Shown: positions 8,201 through 18,559 of the stretch, piece by piece
Position numbering within the stretch: the first letter of the stretch is position 1
Layout: each line of letters begins with the position of its first letter
Made by a program: the position numbers and the translations under genes
The notes under the pieces: model-generated
Databases searched by the model: none
Seen by the model: only the letters and a program-made list of their open reading frames with translations
What the model was told of the DNA's origin: nothing
DNA from: Dyadobacter sp. CY343
GTDB lineage: Bacteria; Bacteroidota; Bacteroidia; Cytophagales; Spirosomataceae
NCBI RefSeq assembly: GCF_021390335.1
Contig: NZ_JAJUXK010000003.1
Span: 1 to 64,000 of the forward strand
DNA: 64,000 nucleotides
Reading direction: 5' to 3'

Positions 8201-8874
8201 GTCTCAATCTGCTGCTGGACGATCCTTTTGTCCATATCGTTTTTGATCCTCAAATAGGCGAACAGTGTGATCAGAATCGAGACCAATGCTGCTACTACCA
8301 GCAGGATAGGAGTATATTGAATATAAATCTGCTGCTGTTCCAGCCGGGTTGCCAGGATTGCTTTTTCCTGTTCCTTGATCTGCTGCACTGCCAGCCGCAG
8401 ATCGTCCATTACCTTCTTTCCTCTCACCATTTCCCGAAGTCTGGCCTCGGTATCCTCCACCATATTCTGACTTTTCCGCGCCATATCGATGATATTTTGC
8501 ATCTGCCCGAATTTAGCTTCATACAAAGCCTTCACTTCCCGCAGGTACCGTTGCTGCTCCGGGTTATCGGCAGTCAGCTCGGTAAGACGGTTGTAGCTAT
8601 TCGTCGTTTTTTCGTAAGCTCCGTTATACGGTGTAAGAAATTCAGGATCGTGCGTGACCAGGAAGCCGCGCTGCCCGGTTTCGGCGTCTTTCATGTGTGA
8701 AATGATCGCTTCTGCTTCCAGGAGCACTTCGTTGGTGTGATTAACCAGCTCCGAATTATTGATCAGCTTTTGGGTGCTGTAATAGGAGGCCAGCAGACTG
8801 AAAATGAGAAGCAGGATTGAGAAAGAGAATACAATCTGAAGTTGCTGTATAATTGAGTTAGAGGTTTTTTTCAT
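5275..8874 (-). CDS. Large hybrid sensor histidine kinase (CHASE3-HAMP-GAF-HisKA-HATPase-REC-REC-REC)
   Basis: This is a 1199-residue membrane sensor. Two membrane helices (about residues 13-32 and 187-207) enclose a CHASE3-like extracytoplasmic region containing 'DAETGQRGFLVT'. Then come HAMP (about 205-275), GAF (about 290-425), a long Glu/Gln-rich coiled coil (about 430-515), HisKA with His536 in 'SHELRTPLN', and HATPase with 'NLISNALKF', 'DTGIGV' and 'GGTGLGLSIS'. Three receivers follow at about 812, 934 and 1081, each with an acceptor Asp ('LLDIQLP', 'ILDMGIP', 'LLDMMMP'). Bacteroidota often group such multi-receiver kinases with CheB/CheR. The gene starts 14 bases after the upstream kinase ends. 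The signal is unknown. Confidence 0.95.
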   Translation of the reverse strand: MKKTSNSIIQQLQIVFSFSILLLIFSLLASYYSTQKLINNSELVNHTNEVLLEAEAIISHMKDAETGQRGFLVTHDPEFLTPYNGAYEKTTNSYNRLTELTADNPEQQRYLREVKALYEAKFGQMQNIIDMARKSQNMVEDTEARLREMVRGKKVMDDLRLAVQQIKEQEKAILATRLEQQQIYIQYTPILLVVAALVSILITLFAYLRIKNDMDKRIVQQQIETDKYAETQRRIAHIEEVTQDVSDGDYSVRAVEDSEDELGRIAIALNKMAGSLEQTFNDLNSKNWLQAGAVRVSDAIRGERILKKLTSNLLNTLIEYSGAQLGTIYILDSDWNFRLSSSHAVRNPSEFLVSGEGLAGQVIESKKPLIISNVPDNYLRVSSSLGESNPAALAILPLTYSYESIGVIELAFLAEPNELQIRFLQENLESMATGVNSALDYLKLQNFLEETQAQSEELQTQHNELENLNAELEAQSQKLQASEEELRVQQEELQQTNEELEERSGLLEEKNIEIVKKAEELELTTRYKSEFLANMSHELRTPLNSILLLSRLLSENDDQNLTDEQIEYATVIQSSGNGLLGLIDEILDLSKIEAGKMELDYVNVAVKEITEDLKGLFSPVAREKNLEFEINIAPDVPAVIETDKMRLEQILKNLISNALKFTSVGSVQVNIKLQEGNDRMLCFSVRDTGIGVAPEKQQQIFEAFQQADGSTKRKYGGTGLGLSISRELVKLLGGEISLTSIVNKGSEFTLFIPIDANDTVEQPENQNFFKSTPDEPVVRKAEPDYRFISTVIPESIPDDRNTIISTDKTILIVEDDTYFAKSLLEYTRRQGYKGIVSVRGDEGLQLAKTFKPMGILLDIQLPVVSGWEVMDQLKSDPETRHIPVHIMSSHRLKNESLMKGAVDFIDKPVAIDKMQEVFKKIEYVISKKSKKVLILEDNSMHAKALAYFLATFQINSELKSDLAEGIQALKENQVDCVILDMGIPDKKAYEALEEAKKNPGFENIPIIIFTGKSLSMSEELRIKQYADSIIVKTAHSYQRMLDEVSLFLHVVEENKKNPQKLIDQKKLGGLSEILSNKTVLIADDDVRNIFSLSKSLENYKMNVITALDGKEALAKLEENPSVDVVLLDMMMPQMDGYETARRIRENIKWRNLPVIAVTAKAMTGDREKCINAGASDYITKPVDIDQLMSLLRVWLYERY

Positions 8875-8888
8875 AGAAGCTTTTTACC

Positions 8889-10484
8889 TTATATGTCTGA
8901 TGTCGTTTCCTGGGAAATCCGGTCCTGCACGAGCGGCATTACCAGGATAAATTTAGCGCCTTCATTCTCAATGCTTTGCGCGGAGATCAGCCCGTTATGT
9001 TTGTCCATGATCTTCTTGGCGATCGCCAGTCCAATACCTGTGCCTTCATAGTTGCTCAGGTTATTGAGCCGCTGAAAAATAACAAAGATCCGGTCCAGGA
9101 ATTTCTCATTAAAGCCGATCCCGTTGTCGGCGATCGTAATCCTGACAAATTTTCCGTCAGGCGAAATATTTGCGGAAACGTCTTTGCTATCGATCAGATC
9201 GGCAGTGATATGGATAACGGGCGGTACATCCTTTTTGGAAAATTTCAGCGCATTGCTGATCAGGTTCTGGAACACCTGCCTGATCTGGCTCGGAATGGTG
9301 TCGATGATCGGCAACTTACCTACCTGCACCGTCGCGTTCTTTTCCAGGATACTTTCATCAAAATCCATAAGCAGCTCGGAAATCAGCTGGTTCAAATCAG
9401 TAGGCTGGAAAAACGCCTTGACCGACAGGCGCGAGTAGTCGAGCAGATCGCTGATCAGGCGCGACATTCTGGCGGAGGAGTTGATAGAGCGGTTCAGATA
9501 AGAAGTCGCCTCCATGTTATCGCTCAGGTACTTATCTTTTATTAAATGGCTGAATGTCTGGATCTTGCGGAGCGGCTCTTTCAAATCGTGAGAAACCACC
9601 CAGGCAAATTGTTGTAATTCGTGGTTAGTAATTTCAAGTTCCGAATTTTTGTCGAGAAGCTCCCGGGTGCGCAGCTCTACCTTATGTTCAAGCAGCTCGT
9701 TGACTATTTTTTGCTGGTGAATATCTGTGAATGTACCTACCCAGCGGACAATTTCGCTATTCTGAAATATCGGGATGATCTTTAACAGAAAATACCGGTA
9801 ATCGTTTGTTTCAAGATGTTTAAGCCTCGCCTCGCTGGTAAACTCACTGCCGCTTTTGAAATGCGCTTCCCACCGGTCGTAAAAATCGTCGTCAGGATGG
9901 GTTTCCGGGAACACGCCGGATTCCGTTGAAAACTGGAACCAGTGTTCGTTGACAAATTCTATTTTCCCGTCGGTTTTGATCGTAAATGCGATCTGCGGCA
10001 AGGATTCGAGGATAAACCGGAGTTCCTGCATTCTCAAAGCGAGTTCTTCCTGCGCATGTTTCCGGGTATCAATTTCCTGCCGCAGCGATTCCTGGATCGC
10101 TTTCAGCTGCTGCTGCTGCTCGTAGAGCCGAATGAACGTTTTGACTTTAAGCAGCAGAATATCAGGATCAACCGGCTTGGTCAGATAATCGATCCCGCCA
10201 GAAGTATACCCTTTGGTAATAAAGCGTTTATCGGTATTAACAGCCGAAAGGAAGATAATTGGCGTGTCTTTCGCCCGGCTGAACCCTGCGATTGCTTCGG
10301 CTACTTCAAATCCATCCATACCGGGCATTTGCACGTCCAGGATAATGACGGAGTAGCTGGTATTCAGAACTTTCTTCAGTGCCTCTTCACCGGACTCCGC
10401 AGTGTCCGTGTTAAAACCGTGTAATTCCAGGATTTTTTTTAGAGGTAGAATGTTTTCCGGCCTGTCGTCGACAATCAGGATCAT
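8889..10484 (-). CDS. Hybrid histidine kinase with N-terminal receiver (REC-PAS-HisKA-HATPase)
   Basis: This 531-residue protein is predicted to be soluble. A receiver occupies residues 1-120 with acceptor D50 ('IILDVQMPGMDGFE') and 'LTKPVDPD'. A coiled coil leads to a PAS domain (about 155-260, 'ILESLPQIAFTIKTDGKIEFVNE'). HisKA follows with His299 in 'VVSHDLKEPLRKIQ', then a HATPase with 'NLISNALKF', 'DNGIGF' and 'GTGIGLAIAKK'. An input receiver ahead of a kinase suggests it responds to another kinase, most simply the large hybrid kinase next door (inference). A perfect inverted repeat lies 33 bases upstream of the start. Confidence 0.94.
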   Translation of the reverse strand: MILIVDDRPENILPLKKILELHGFNTDTAESGEEALKKVLNTSYSVIILDVQMPGMDGFEVAEAIAGFSRAKDTPIIFLSAVNTDKRFITKGYTSGGIDYLTKPVDPDILLLKVKTFIRLYEQQQQLKAIQESLRQEIDTRKHAQEELALRMQELRFILESLPQIAFTIKTDGKIEFVNEHWFQFSTESGVFPETHPDDDFYDRWEAHFKSGSEFTSEARLKHLETNDYRYFLLKIIPIFQNSEIVRWVGTFTDIHQQKIVNELLEHKVELRTRELLDKNSELEITNHELQQFAWVVSHDLKEPLRKIQTFSHLIKDKYLSDNMEATSYLNRSINSSARMSRLISDLLDYSRLSVKAFFQPTDLNQLISELLMDFDESILEKNATVQVGKLPIIDTIPSQIRQVFQNLISNALKFSKKDVPPVIHITADLIDSKDVSANISPDGKFVRITIADNGIGFNEKFLDRIFVIFQRLNNLSNYEGTGIGLAIAKKIMDKHNGLISAQSIENEGAKFILVMPLVQDRISQETTSDI

Positions 10485-10516
10485 AAGCGTTGGTAAAGGA
10501 ACAAAAAGGAGTGTGT

Positions 10517-10544
10517 GTATGATTTTTACCTATAAAAATCATAC
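10517..10544. promoter_or_regulatory. Perfect 12-bp inverted repeat upstream of the kinase operon
   Basis: The arms gtatgattttta (10517-10528) and taaaaatcatac (10533-10544) pair perfectly around a 4-base spacer. The site lies in the 96-bp gap between the 87-residue gene and the first kinase gene, 33 bases before the kinase start. It is AT-rich and has no T-run after it on the minus strand, so an operator or a leader hairpin is more likely than a terminator. Confidence 0.55.
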
Positions 10545-10580
10545 CAAAAACCCGTTTATTTGCGCAAATAAGGCATTTTC

Positions 10581-10844
10581 TTACTCTGAACCAACACTTT
10601 CGTCCCGCAGCTTTTCGGCAACCAGCAATTTTAGCTCTTCCACCCATTTCTGCACAGTAAGCATGGGATGCAGATAAGGTGTATCAAAATCCTCAACAAT
10701 AGAAGTTTTCTCTTCTTCCCGCACCAGCGTGATCAGTGCTTCTACGAGGTAATCATGGTCAGGATCAAAAGTAGTATCCTCATTCGTAGCGGATACTTCT
10801 TCCAAGAATTGCTGCATTTCCAATAAGAGCTGTTGATCTGTCAT
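10581..10844 (-). CDS. Small acidic hypothetical protein (87 aa)
   Basis: I do not recognise this family. The protein is 87 residues long, acidic and largely helical by appearance, rich in Glu, Leu and Val ('QQLLLEMQQFLEEV', 'VEALITLVREEEKTS', 'WVEELKLLVAEKL'), with no signal peptide or membrane segment. It reads in the same direction as the kinase-CheR-CheB block and is its first gene, about 96 bases ahead of the first kinase. It may be a small accessory or regulator of that block, but the inverted repeat between them could also mark a separate promoter. Codon use matches its neighbours and no overlapping frame competes, so I take it as real. Confidence 0.6.
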   Translation of the reverse strand: MTDQQLLLEMQQFLEEVSATNEDTTFDPDHDYLVEALITLVREEEKTSIVEDFDTPYLHPMLTVQKWVEELKLLVAEKLRDESVGSE

Positions 10845-11036
10845 CGCATTAAGGTTGTGTTAAATATGGCAAATGGGGAAATATCTCCCGTCCACGGGCG
10901 AGCCCGGTTGGCATAATTTTATAGCAAATGGCGTACTAACGATCCGGCAGGCCATTTTTCATACTGTAATCCATTCCGCAAAAGCTGTGCAGCTGGCCTG
11001 TCAGAGGAATTTAAGCGGGAAAATAAATTTTGCAAA

Positions 11037-13213
<2,177 letters not shown>

Positions 13214-13217
<4 letters not shown>

Positions 13218-15046
13218 AGCTCATCAATACGAAACCAGGAATTCCTGGTATCAGATTCAATCATCAGGGAGAAGCCGAAGTTCTGGTCTGGGCACCGGAG
13301 GCCAAGGAAGTGACTTTGTCAATTGAAACGTCTGGCAAAAAGGTCGCTCTGGAAAAGCTGGAATATGGATATTGGAATTCCAAAACCGAGGAAGTAAAGC
13401 CGGGCGATTCTTACCAGTTTGATTTGGGTGATGGTAAGCTGTTGCCTGATCCCGCTTCACTTTTTCAGTCAAAAGGTGTACACGGCGCATCGGAGGCAGT
13501 TGACCTGGATGCATTTCAGTGGACCGATGCGCATTGGGCAAACCCTTCGCTTCCGGATTACATTATCTACGAAGCGCATATCGGGACATTCACTTCCGAA
13601 GGCACGCTCGCTGCCATGGAAACGCGCCTGGATTATCTGGTAGAATTGGGCATAACCGCTATCGAACTAATGCCCGTTTCCCAGTTTGCCGGTCCGCGCA
13701 ACTGGGGTTACGACGGCGTTTTTCCATATAGTGTTCAGGATTCGTACGGCGGGCCGCAGGCAATGCAAAGCTTTGTAAATGCCTGCCACGCTAAAGGAAT
13801 CGCTGTAATCCTCGATATGGTTTACAACCACATGGGACCGGACGGCAATATATTCGGGCAGTTCGGGCCTTATTTTACCAAAAAGTATAATACACCGTGG
13901 GGAGAGGCGATCAACTTTGACGATGCATGGAGCGATGCTGTGCGGCACTATTTTGTTGAAAATGTATTGATGTGGTTCCGCGACTTTCATATTGATGGTT
14001 TGCGCCTCGATGCGGTTCATGCAATCAAGGATTTTAGTCCGGTGCATTTATTGGCAGAGATGAAAATGCGCACGGAAGAGCTGAGTAAATCCACCGGAAA
14101 GCAGCATTACCTGATCGTGGAAATGGATTTGAACGATACCCGCTATATCAAACCAGGCTCAGAAAACGGTTACGGAATGGATGCGCAATGGGTGGATGAA
14201 TTTCACCACGCATTAAGGGTATCTTCCGGCCAGGAAAAAAGCGGCTATTATTCCGACTTCGACCCGATTACCTCGCTGGCTAAATCTTTCCGCGACGCTT
14301 ATGTGTTCGACGGAATTTATTCCGAACACCGGAAACGGACGTTTGGAGTAAAAGCCGAAGGTTTTCCAGGACACCAGTTTATCGTTTTCTCCCAAAATCA
14401 TGACCACGTAGGAAACCGGATGCTCGGCGAGCGGACGAGCCAGCTGGTGAGTTTTGAAATGCAGAAGCTGCTGGCCGGAACCGTTATGGTGAGCCCGTTT
14501 TTGCCGCTGCTGTTTATGGGGGAAGAATATAGCGAAAGCAACCCTTTCCAATACTTTGTGAGCCACACAGATCCCGAGCTGGCTGAGGCAGTGAGGAAAG
14601 GCCGGAAAAGTGAGTTTGCCGCTTTTCATATCGAGGGCGACGCGCCTGATCCGGTTGGAGAGGAAACATTTAATAACTCCACATTGCAATGGAACCTGCT
14701 CGAACAAGAGCCGCACCAGACCATGTTCCGCTATTACAAAGCGCTGATTAAATTAAGGAAAGAGCAACCAGCATTACGGTCTGCGGACAGGTCAGGATTG
14801 GAGGTTACCGTGCCGGAAGGTTCAGAAACGATCATTTTGGAGCGAAATACCGGCGGGCAGCTCATTTTAGGTGTTCTTAATTTTTCTAAAAATACGGAGG
14901 AAGTTACTTTGCCTGCGGGTCATAATTGGCGGAAGCTGATCGCTTCGTCGGATGAAGAATGGAATGGGAAACAAACTTTACCTGAGAAAACGGAAGGTAA
15001 GCTGACTGTTGCGGCAGAATCTTTTTCATTATTCGCAGCGTTATAA
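13214..15046 (+). CDS. treZ: Malto-oligosyltrehalose trehalohydrolase
   Basis: This 610-residue GH13 enzyme has an N-terminal CBM48-like domain ('AEVLVWAPEAKEVTLSIE') and a catalytic barrel. Visible catalytic residues are Asp266 in 'DGLRLDAVHAI', Glu303 in 'LIVEMDLND' and Asp397 in 'QNHDHVGNR'. The 'MDLND' context and 'YEAHIGTFTSEGT' favour TreZ over a branching enzyme. TreZ releases trehalose from maltooligosyl-trehalose, which TreY makes. No treY is in this window, so the partner must lie elsewhere or the enzyme serves another role. Its end runs six bases into the tail of the convergent lipoprotein gene. Confidence 0.9.
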
Positions 15047-15610
15047 ATTGCGGATTTTGATCCTGATATCCTGAGGTGCGGGCTCGTCTCCACCGAAGTA
15101 GGGCAGCAGCTTGTAAGCAACGCCGACCCCGCCTGTGCAGTGTCGCGGCATACTGGTTTCCATTCCGCGGAATGTGAATAGGTAAGAATTGTCGCGCAGT
15201 GCGATCTTGAAGCTGGCCGGCTCATTCAGTTCGGCGGTACCAAGTTCTTTTTCCTGCCGCGTGCCGTTCACATATACATAAGCATAAATACGCAGTGCCC
15301 CTTCGCGCCAATTCCAGCCGAAGCGGGCACTGTTGCTTTGGTGGCCCGAGCTGCAATCTGAAAACCCGTACAACTTATTGATATCGTTTTGATTTTCAGG
15401 TATTGCATTCTGGTAAACGCAGCTGCTGTCGAATACCGCCTGGAAATTCATGGAAGAGGAAGTGAAAGGTGTATTCAGATTGTTCTCCACCTCGTGACGG
15501 CCTTCGCGGATCGTATAAGTGACAAAATCGTCACCAAAACTTGGTGCGTTGCCGATCCACTCGCAGGAGCTCAGGCCGATGATGATCAGTAAGAAAGCGA
15601 TATATTTCAT
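15041..15610 (-). CDS. Hypothetical lipoprotein
   Basis: The 189-residue protein begins with a lipoprotein signal peptide, 'FLLIIIGLSSCEW', with the lipobox Cys at residue 16. The mature part has several cysteines and a beta-rich composition ('GRHEVENNL', 'SFKIALRDNSYLFTFRG', 'RHCTGG'). I do not recognise the family. It is probably an outer-membrane or periplasmic lipoprotein. It is convergent with treZ and lies downstream of an AraC-family gene in the same orientation, with an 86-bp gap. That gap contains an imperfect hairpin ('atatgtggtt' against 'aaccaccatat'), so co-transcription is uncertain. Confidence 0.75.
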   Translation of the reverse strand: MKYIAFLLIIIGLSSCEWIGNAPSFGDDFVTYTIREGRHEVENNLNTPFTSSSMNFQAVFDSSCVYQNAIPENQNDINKLYGFSDCSSGHQSNSARFGWNWREGALRIYAYVYVNGTRQEKELGTAELNEPASFKIALRDNSYLFTFRGMETSMPRHCTGGVGVAYKLLPYFGGDEPAPQDIRIKIRNL

Positions 15611-15696
15611 CGGAAGTATTTTCAGGATATGTGGTTGCTGGTATTTATCAAAACCACCATATCAACGAAAGTAGGGCCCTTAAATTACCTTTACTG

Positions 15697-16584
15697 TTAT
15701 CCTTCCCTGTAAGAAGTAGGAGGCACGGTCATTTTTTTCTTGAATATCCTGGAAAAATAAAACTCGGATTCAAAGCCGGTTTTGAATGCAATTTCGGAAA
15801 CTGATAAAGACGATTCCCGCAGCATCTGACAAGCTTTTTCTATTTTCAAATTCAAATGATATTGACCCGGAGATGTGCCTATCACTTCTTTAAATGCTTT
15901 CCTGAACCAGCCGTAACTCACTCCGTGCTGGGCAGCCAATTTCTCCATATCGATGATATCCGTACTGTGTTCATGGATCTGGTAGCGCATCCGGTGAACC
16001 AGCTTTTCTTTATGGGACCGCGACCGGTCGGTCATCAAAGCCGACGCGTAAACGAGCCCGAGCAGCTGGATCACCAGGCAGGACGATATTTGTTTGAATG
16101 CTATTCCTTCAAATTTGAGCGTTTGAACGAGCCTGATAAATACATTGAGCAGCTCAGAATTAAAACCGATTCGGATGAGCGGACTGTCAGGTTTGAAGCA
16201 TTCCTGGCGCATTAAATATTCGGAGTAATGTCCGCCAAAACCTACCCAGAATTCCTCCCAGCCCGTTTCCTGCGAAGGCATGTAGCGGTGCCAAACATTC
16301 GGGAAAAGCAGAAATGCGGTACCGGCTTCTACGAGGGTCGGCGGGATGGTCTCCGTTTCAAATACGCCGCTGCCACTCGAAATATACACAAGCTGAAATT
16401 CCTGGATTACCCTGCCCTTTTCCCAGTCAAAATAATAGCTGTCCGGGTGATTATTGTCGGGGTACAGTTTTCCGGCTGGGTGCAGGTTGTGACCGACATT
16501 CAGGATTGAGACTCCCCAGTTCGGTTCCGAGTCGGCCAGCTCTTCAAGTTGTTCGGTGCTGAAATACTTTCTGTACAGTTCCAT
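15697..16584 (-). CDS. AraC-family transcriptional regulator of the divergent isomerase gene
   Basis: The 295-residue protein has an AraC_binding cupin in the N-terminal half ('PDSYYFDWEKGRVIQEFQLVYISSGSG'-like region, 'LLFPNVWHRYMP') and a C-terminal double helix-turn-helix ('HGVSYGWFRKAFKEVIGTSPGQYH', 'VSEIAFKTGFESEFYFSRIFKKK'). These are typical of sugar-sensing AraC/XylS regulators. It is divergent from an arabinose-isomerase-family gene with 175 bp between the two starts. This makes it the likely local regulator of that enzyme, and the ligand is probably a pentose or related sugar (inference). Confidence 0.92.
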   Translation of the reverse strand: MELYRKYFSTEQLEELADSEPNWGVSILNVGHNLHPAGKLYPDNNHPDSYYFDWEKGRVIQEFQLVYISSGSGVFETETIPPTLVEAGTAFLLFPNVWHRYMPSQETGWEEFWVGFGGHYSEYLMRQECFKPDSPLIRIGFNSELLNVFIRLVQTLKFEGIAFKQISSCLVIQLLGLVYASALMTDRSRSHKEKLVHRMRYQIHEHSTDIIDMEKLAAQHGVSYGWFRKAFKEVIGTSPGQYHLNLKIEKACQMLRESSLSVSEIAFKTGFESEFYFSRIFKKKMTVPPTSYREG

Positions 16585-16618
16585 ATCAATATGTGCAAAT
16601 AATGAATCACTTTATTCA

Positions 16619-16650
16619 TTGACTGCGATCTTATTTATGTCCTATTTTTG
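16619..16650 (+). promoter_or_regulatory. Predicted Bacteroidota-type promoter of the isomerase gene
   Basis: TTG at 16619-16621 and TATTTTTG at 16643-16650 match the -33 and -7 consensus of Bacteroidota sigma-ABfr promoters (TTG, TAnnTTTG), with a 21-base spacer. The isomerase ATG follows 109 bases downstream, which supports a long leader and the internal start at 16760. Confidence 0.5.
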
Positions 16651-16759
16651 CGAACCAAAGTTTCATTTAGCAGGCTCAAATCTACTAAATGCAGTTTTTA
16701 ATTCAAACAAGCTGAGCTGCGGAATCTACCTTTATTATTTCGAATTTGTATTTTTTGAT

Positions 16760-18199
16760 ATGGCAAGTCACAGCAGCTACCCGCTGAAAGTCGGGCTTTT
16801 CGGCATCGGATTACAAGCCTACTGGGAACAGTTTGACGGGCTCGAAGAAAGGCTCAAAGGCTATCTCGAAATCGTTTCCGAAAAGCTGGGCGGCTTTGGC
16901 GCTGAGATCGTCAACCTCGGGTTGATCGATTCGCCCGAAAAGGCGCTCGATGCCGGGCACGAGTTCCGGCGTGCCGACGTAGACCTGCTGTTTCTATACG
17001 TGACCACTTACGCACTTTCCGCTACGGTACTTCCGGTAGTCCGCCGTGCAAAAGTGCCCGTGATCGTACTAAACCTGGCGCCCGAAGCCGCTATCGACTA
17101 CAAGTGGTTTAACCAGCTCGGCGACAGGACCAAAATGACTGGCGAGTGGCTGGCTTACTGCTCCGCGTGCCCGGTGCCCGAGATTGCGAACGTATTCAAC
17201 CGCGCTAAGGTCCCATTCTGCCAGATTACCGGAATGCTCCACGACGATCCGCTTGCGTGGGATGAGGCCAGAGAATGGATCGAAGCGGCGCAGGTAGCCC
17301 ATACAATGGCGCACAATAGGCTGGGGGTAATGGGCAATTATTATGGAGGAATGCTCGATATTTATTCTGACCTGACTTTGCAAACTGCCAATTTCGGCGG
17401 ACATATTGAAGTGATTGAAGTAGACGAACTTTCTGCATTGCGCGAGCAGGTAAATGAAACAGAAGTCGCACAAATGCTGGCAACGTTTCACTCGACTTTT
17501 GAGATTGAAGAAGACTGCGCTGAGAATGAACTTGAAAGAGCCGCAAAAACAGCTGTGGCCCTGGACAAACTCGTTGAAAAATACCAGCTGGGTTCGATGG
17601 CGTACTACCATAAAGGTACCGGCAATTCATGGAATGAAAATACGATGAGCTCTGTAATATTAGGCAATTCCCTGCTAACAGCCCGCGGCATTCCGGTCGC
17701 CGGCGAATACGAAATCAAGAATGCGCAGGCGATGAAAATTATGGATAGTTTCTGGGCAGGCGGTTCATTTACAGAATATTATGCAATGGATTTTAACGAT
17801 GATATTGTATTAATGGGCCACGACGGACCGGGACATATTGCGATTGCAGAAGGTAAAACAAAAGTGCGGCCGCTGTATGTGTATCATGGAAAAGTCGGGA
17901 ATGGGCTGTCTGTCGAAATGAGCGTAAAGCACGGGCCGGTTACATTGCTCTCGGTGGTAGAAACAGTGGATGGAAAGGTGATTCTGCTCGTCGCGGAGGG
18001 AGAATCAGTCGCTGGTCCGATCCTCGAAATTGGTAATACCAACAGCCGCTATCGTTTCTCTTTGGGCGCCCGGAAATTTGTCGCATGCTGGAACGGTCAC
18101 GGCCCGGCTCACCATTGTGCAGTAGGAATAGGGCATATCAGCTCTAAAATCAGCAAGTTGGGACAGTTACTTGGTATTGAGACGAGGATAGTTTGCTAG
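16760..18199 (+). CDS. L-arabinose/L-fucose isomerase-family protein
   Basis: From the ATG at 16760 the product is 479 residues, starting 'MASHSSYPLKVGLFGIGLQAYWEQFDG', which fits the AraA-like fold ('LLFLYVTTYALSATVLPVV', 'NRLGVMGNYYGGMLDIYSD'). The frame is open a further 68 codons upstream, but that stretch lacks family character and contains the predicted promoter, so I reject the longer start. The family isomerises aldoses to ketoses with Mn2+; likely metal ligands are the Glu in 'VAGEYEIKN' and the late His residues ('MGHDGPGH'). The C-terminus diverges from classical AraA, so the substrate is uncertain. The divergent AraC gene probably controls it. Confidence 0.85.
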   Translation: MASHSSYPLKVGLFGIGLQAYWEQFDGLEERLKGYLEIVSEKLGGFGAEIVNLGLIDSPEKALDAGHEFRRADVDLLFLYVTTYALSATVLPVVRRAKVPVIVLNLAPEAAIDYKWFNQLGDRTKMTGEWLAYCSACPVPEIANVFNRAKVPFCQITGMLHDDPLAWDEAREWIEAAQVAHTMAHNRLGVMGNYYGGMLDIYSDLTLQTANFGGHIEVIEVDELSALREQVNETEVAQMLATFHSTFEIEEDCAENELERAAKTAVALDKLVEKYQLGSMAYYHKGTGNSWNENTMSSVILGNSLLTARGIPVAGEYEIKNAQAMKIMDSFWAGGSFTEYYAMDFNDDIVLMGHDGPGHIAIAEGKTKVRPLYVYHGKVGNGLSVEMSVKHGPVTLLSVVETVDGKVILLVAEGESVAGPILEIGNTNSRYRFSLGARKFVACWNGHGPAHHCAVGIGHISSKISKLGQLLGIETRIVC

Positions 18200-18234
18200 T
18201 TGAACCTATATCTCTATTTATACCCATATCAATA

Positions 18235-18275
18235 CAAAAAGAGAGCCGGATTCAGAAATTCTGAACCCGGCTCTC
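18235..18275 (-). terminator. Rho-independent terminator between convergent genes
   Basis: A strong hairpin at 18241-18275 has outer arms GAGAGCCGG and CCGGCTCTC and an inner pairing of TTCAGAA with TTCTGAA. On the minus strand it is followed by five T (18236-18240), fitting termination of the 57-residue gene. On the plus strand it lies 42 bases after the isomerase stop but lacks a T-run, so it could act in both directions less efficiently. Confidence 0.7.
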
Positions 18276-18308
18276 GGTCTAATCACAATAAACACAAAGA
18301 CTTACACT

Positions 18309-18482
18309 CTAATTTTCACTTTGCTTATTAAGGCTATGGTGATCCTTCTGATTGTTGGTAATGTGATTACCTTTCACCATTTCCTCTTCCTTGTGCCTAC
18401 TGTCCAAATTGTCTTTGTTTTCAGGCCTTGCCCGGGGATTCTGGCTTTGACTCATCGTCCCCGAATTCTGTGACTGTTTCAT
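18309..18482 (-). CDS. Small hydrophilic hypothetical protein (57 aa)
   Basis: A 58-codon frame starts at an ATG at 18482 and stops at TAG (18309). The product is extremely hydrophilic, rich in Asn, Gln, Ser, Lys, Glu and His, with almost no hydrophobic residues ('MKQSQNSGTMSQSQNPRA', 'NHITNNQKDHHSLNKQ'). This looks like an intrinsically disordered or stress-type protein. The terminator immediately downstream in the right orientation supports a real transcript. I do not recognise the family. Confidence 0.5.
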   Translation of the reverse strand: MKQSQNSGTMSQSQNPRARPENKDNLDSRHKEEEMVKGNHITNNQKDHHSLNKQSEN

Positions 18483-18559
18483 GACAACTGTTTGTTTGAT
18501 TATGCTCTTAATAATCTAATTATCGTGCCAGAGATTCCAGTCAAAAGATTATAATACTT

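Noticed and set aside
16556-16759. Extended N-terminus of the isomerase-family protein
   Set aside because: The 68 extra codons overlap the AraC gene start and a TTG-N21-TATTTTTG promoter, and do not resemble the family N-terminus.
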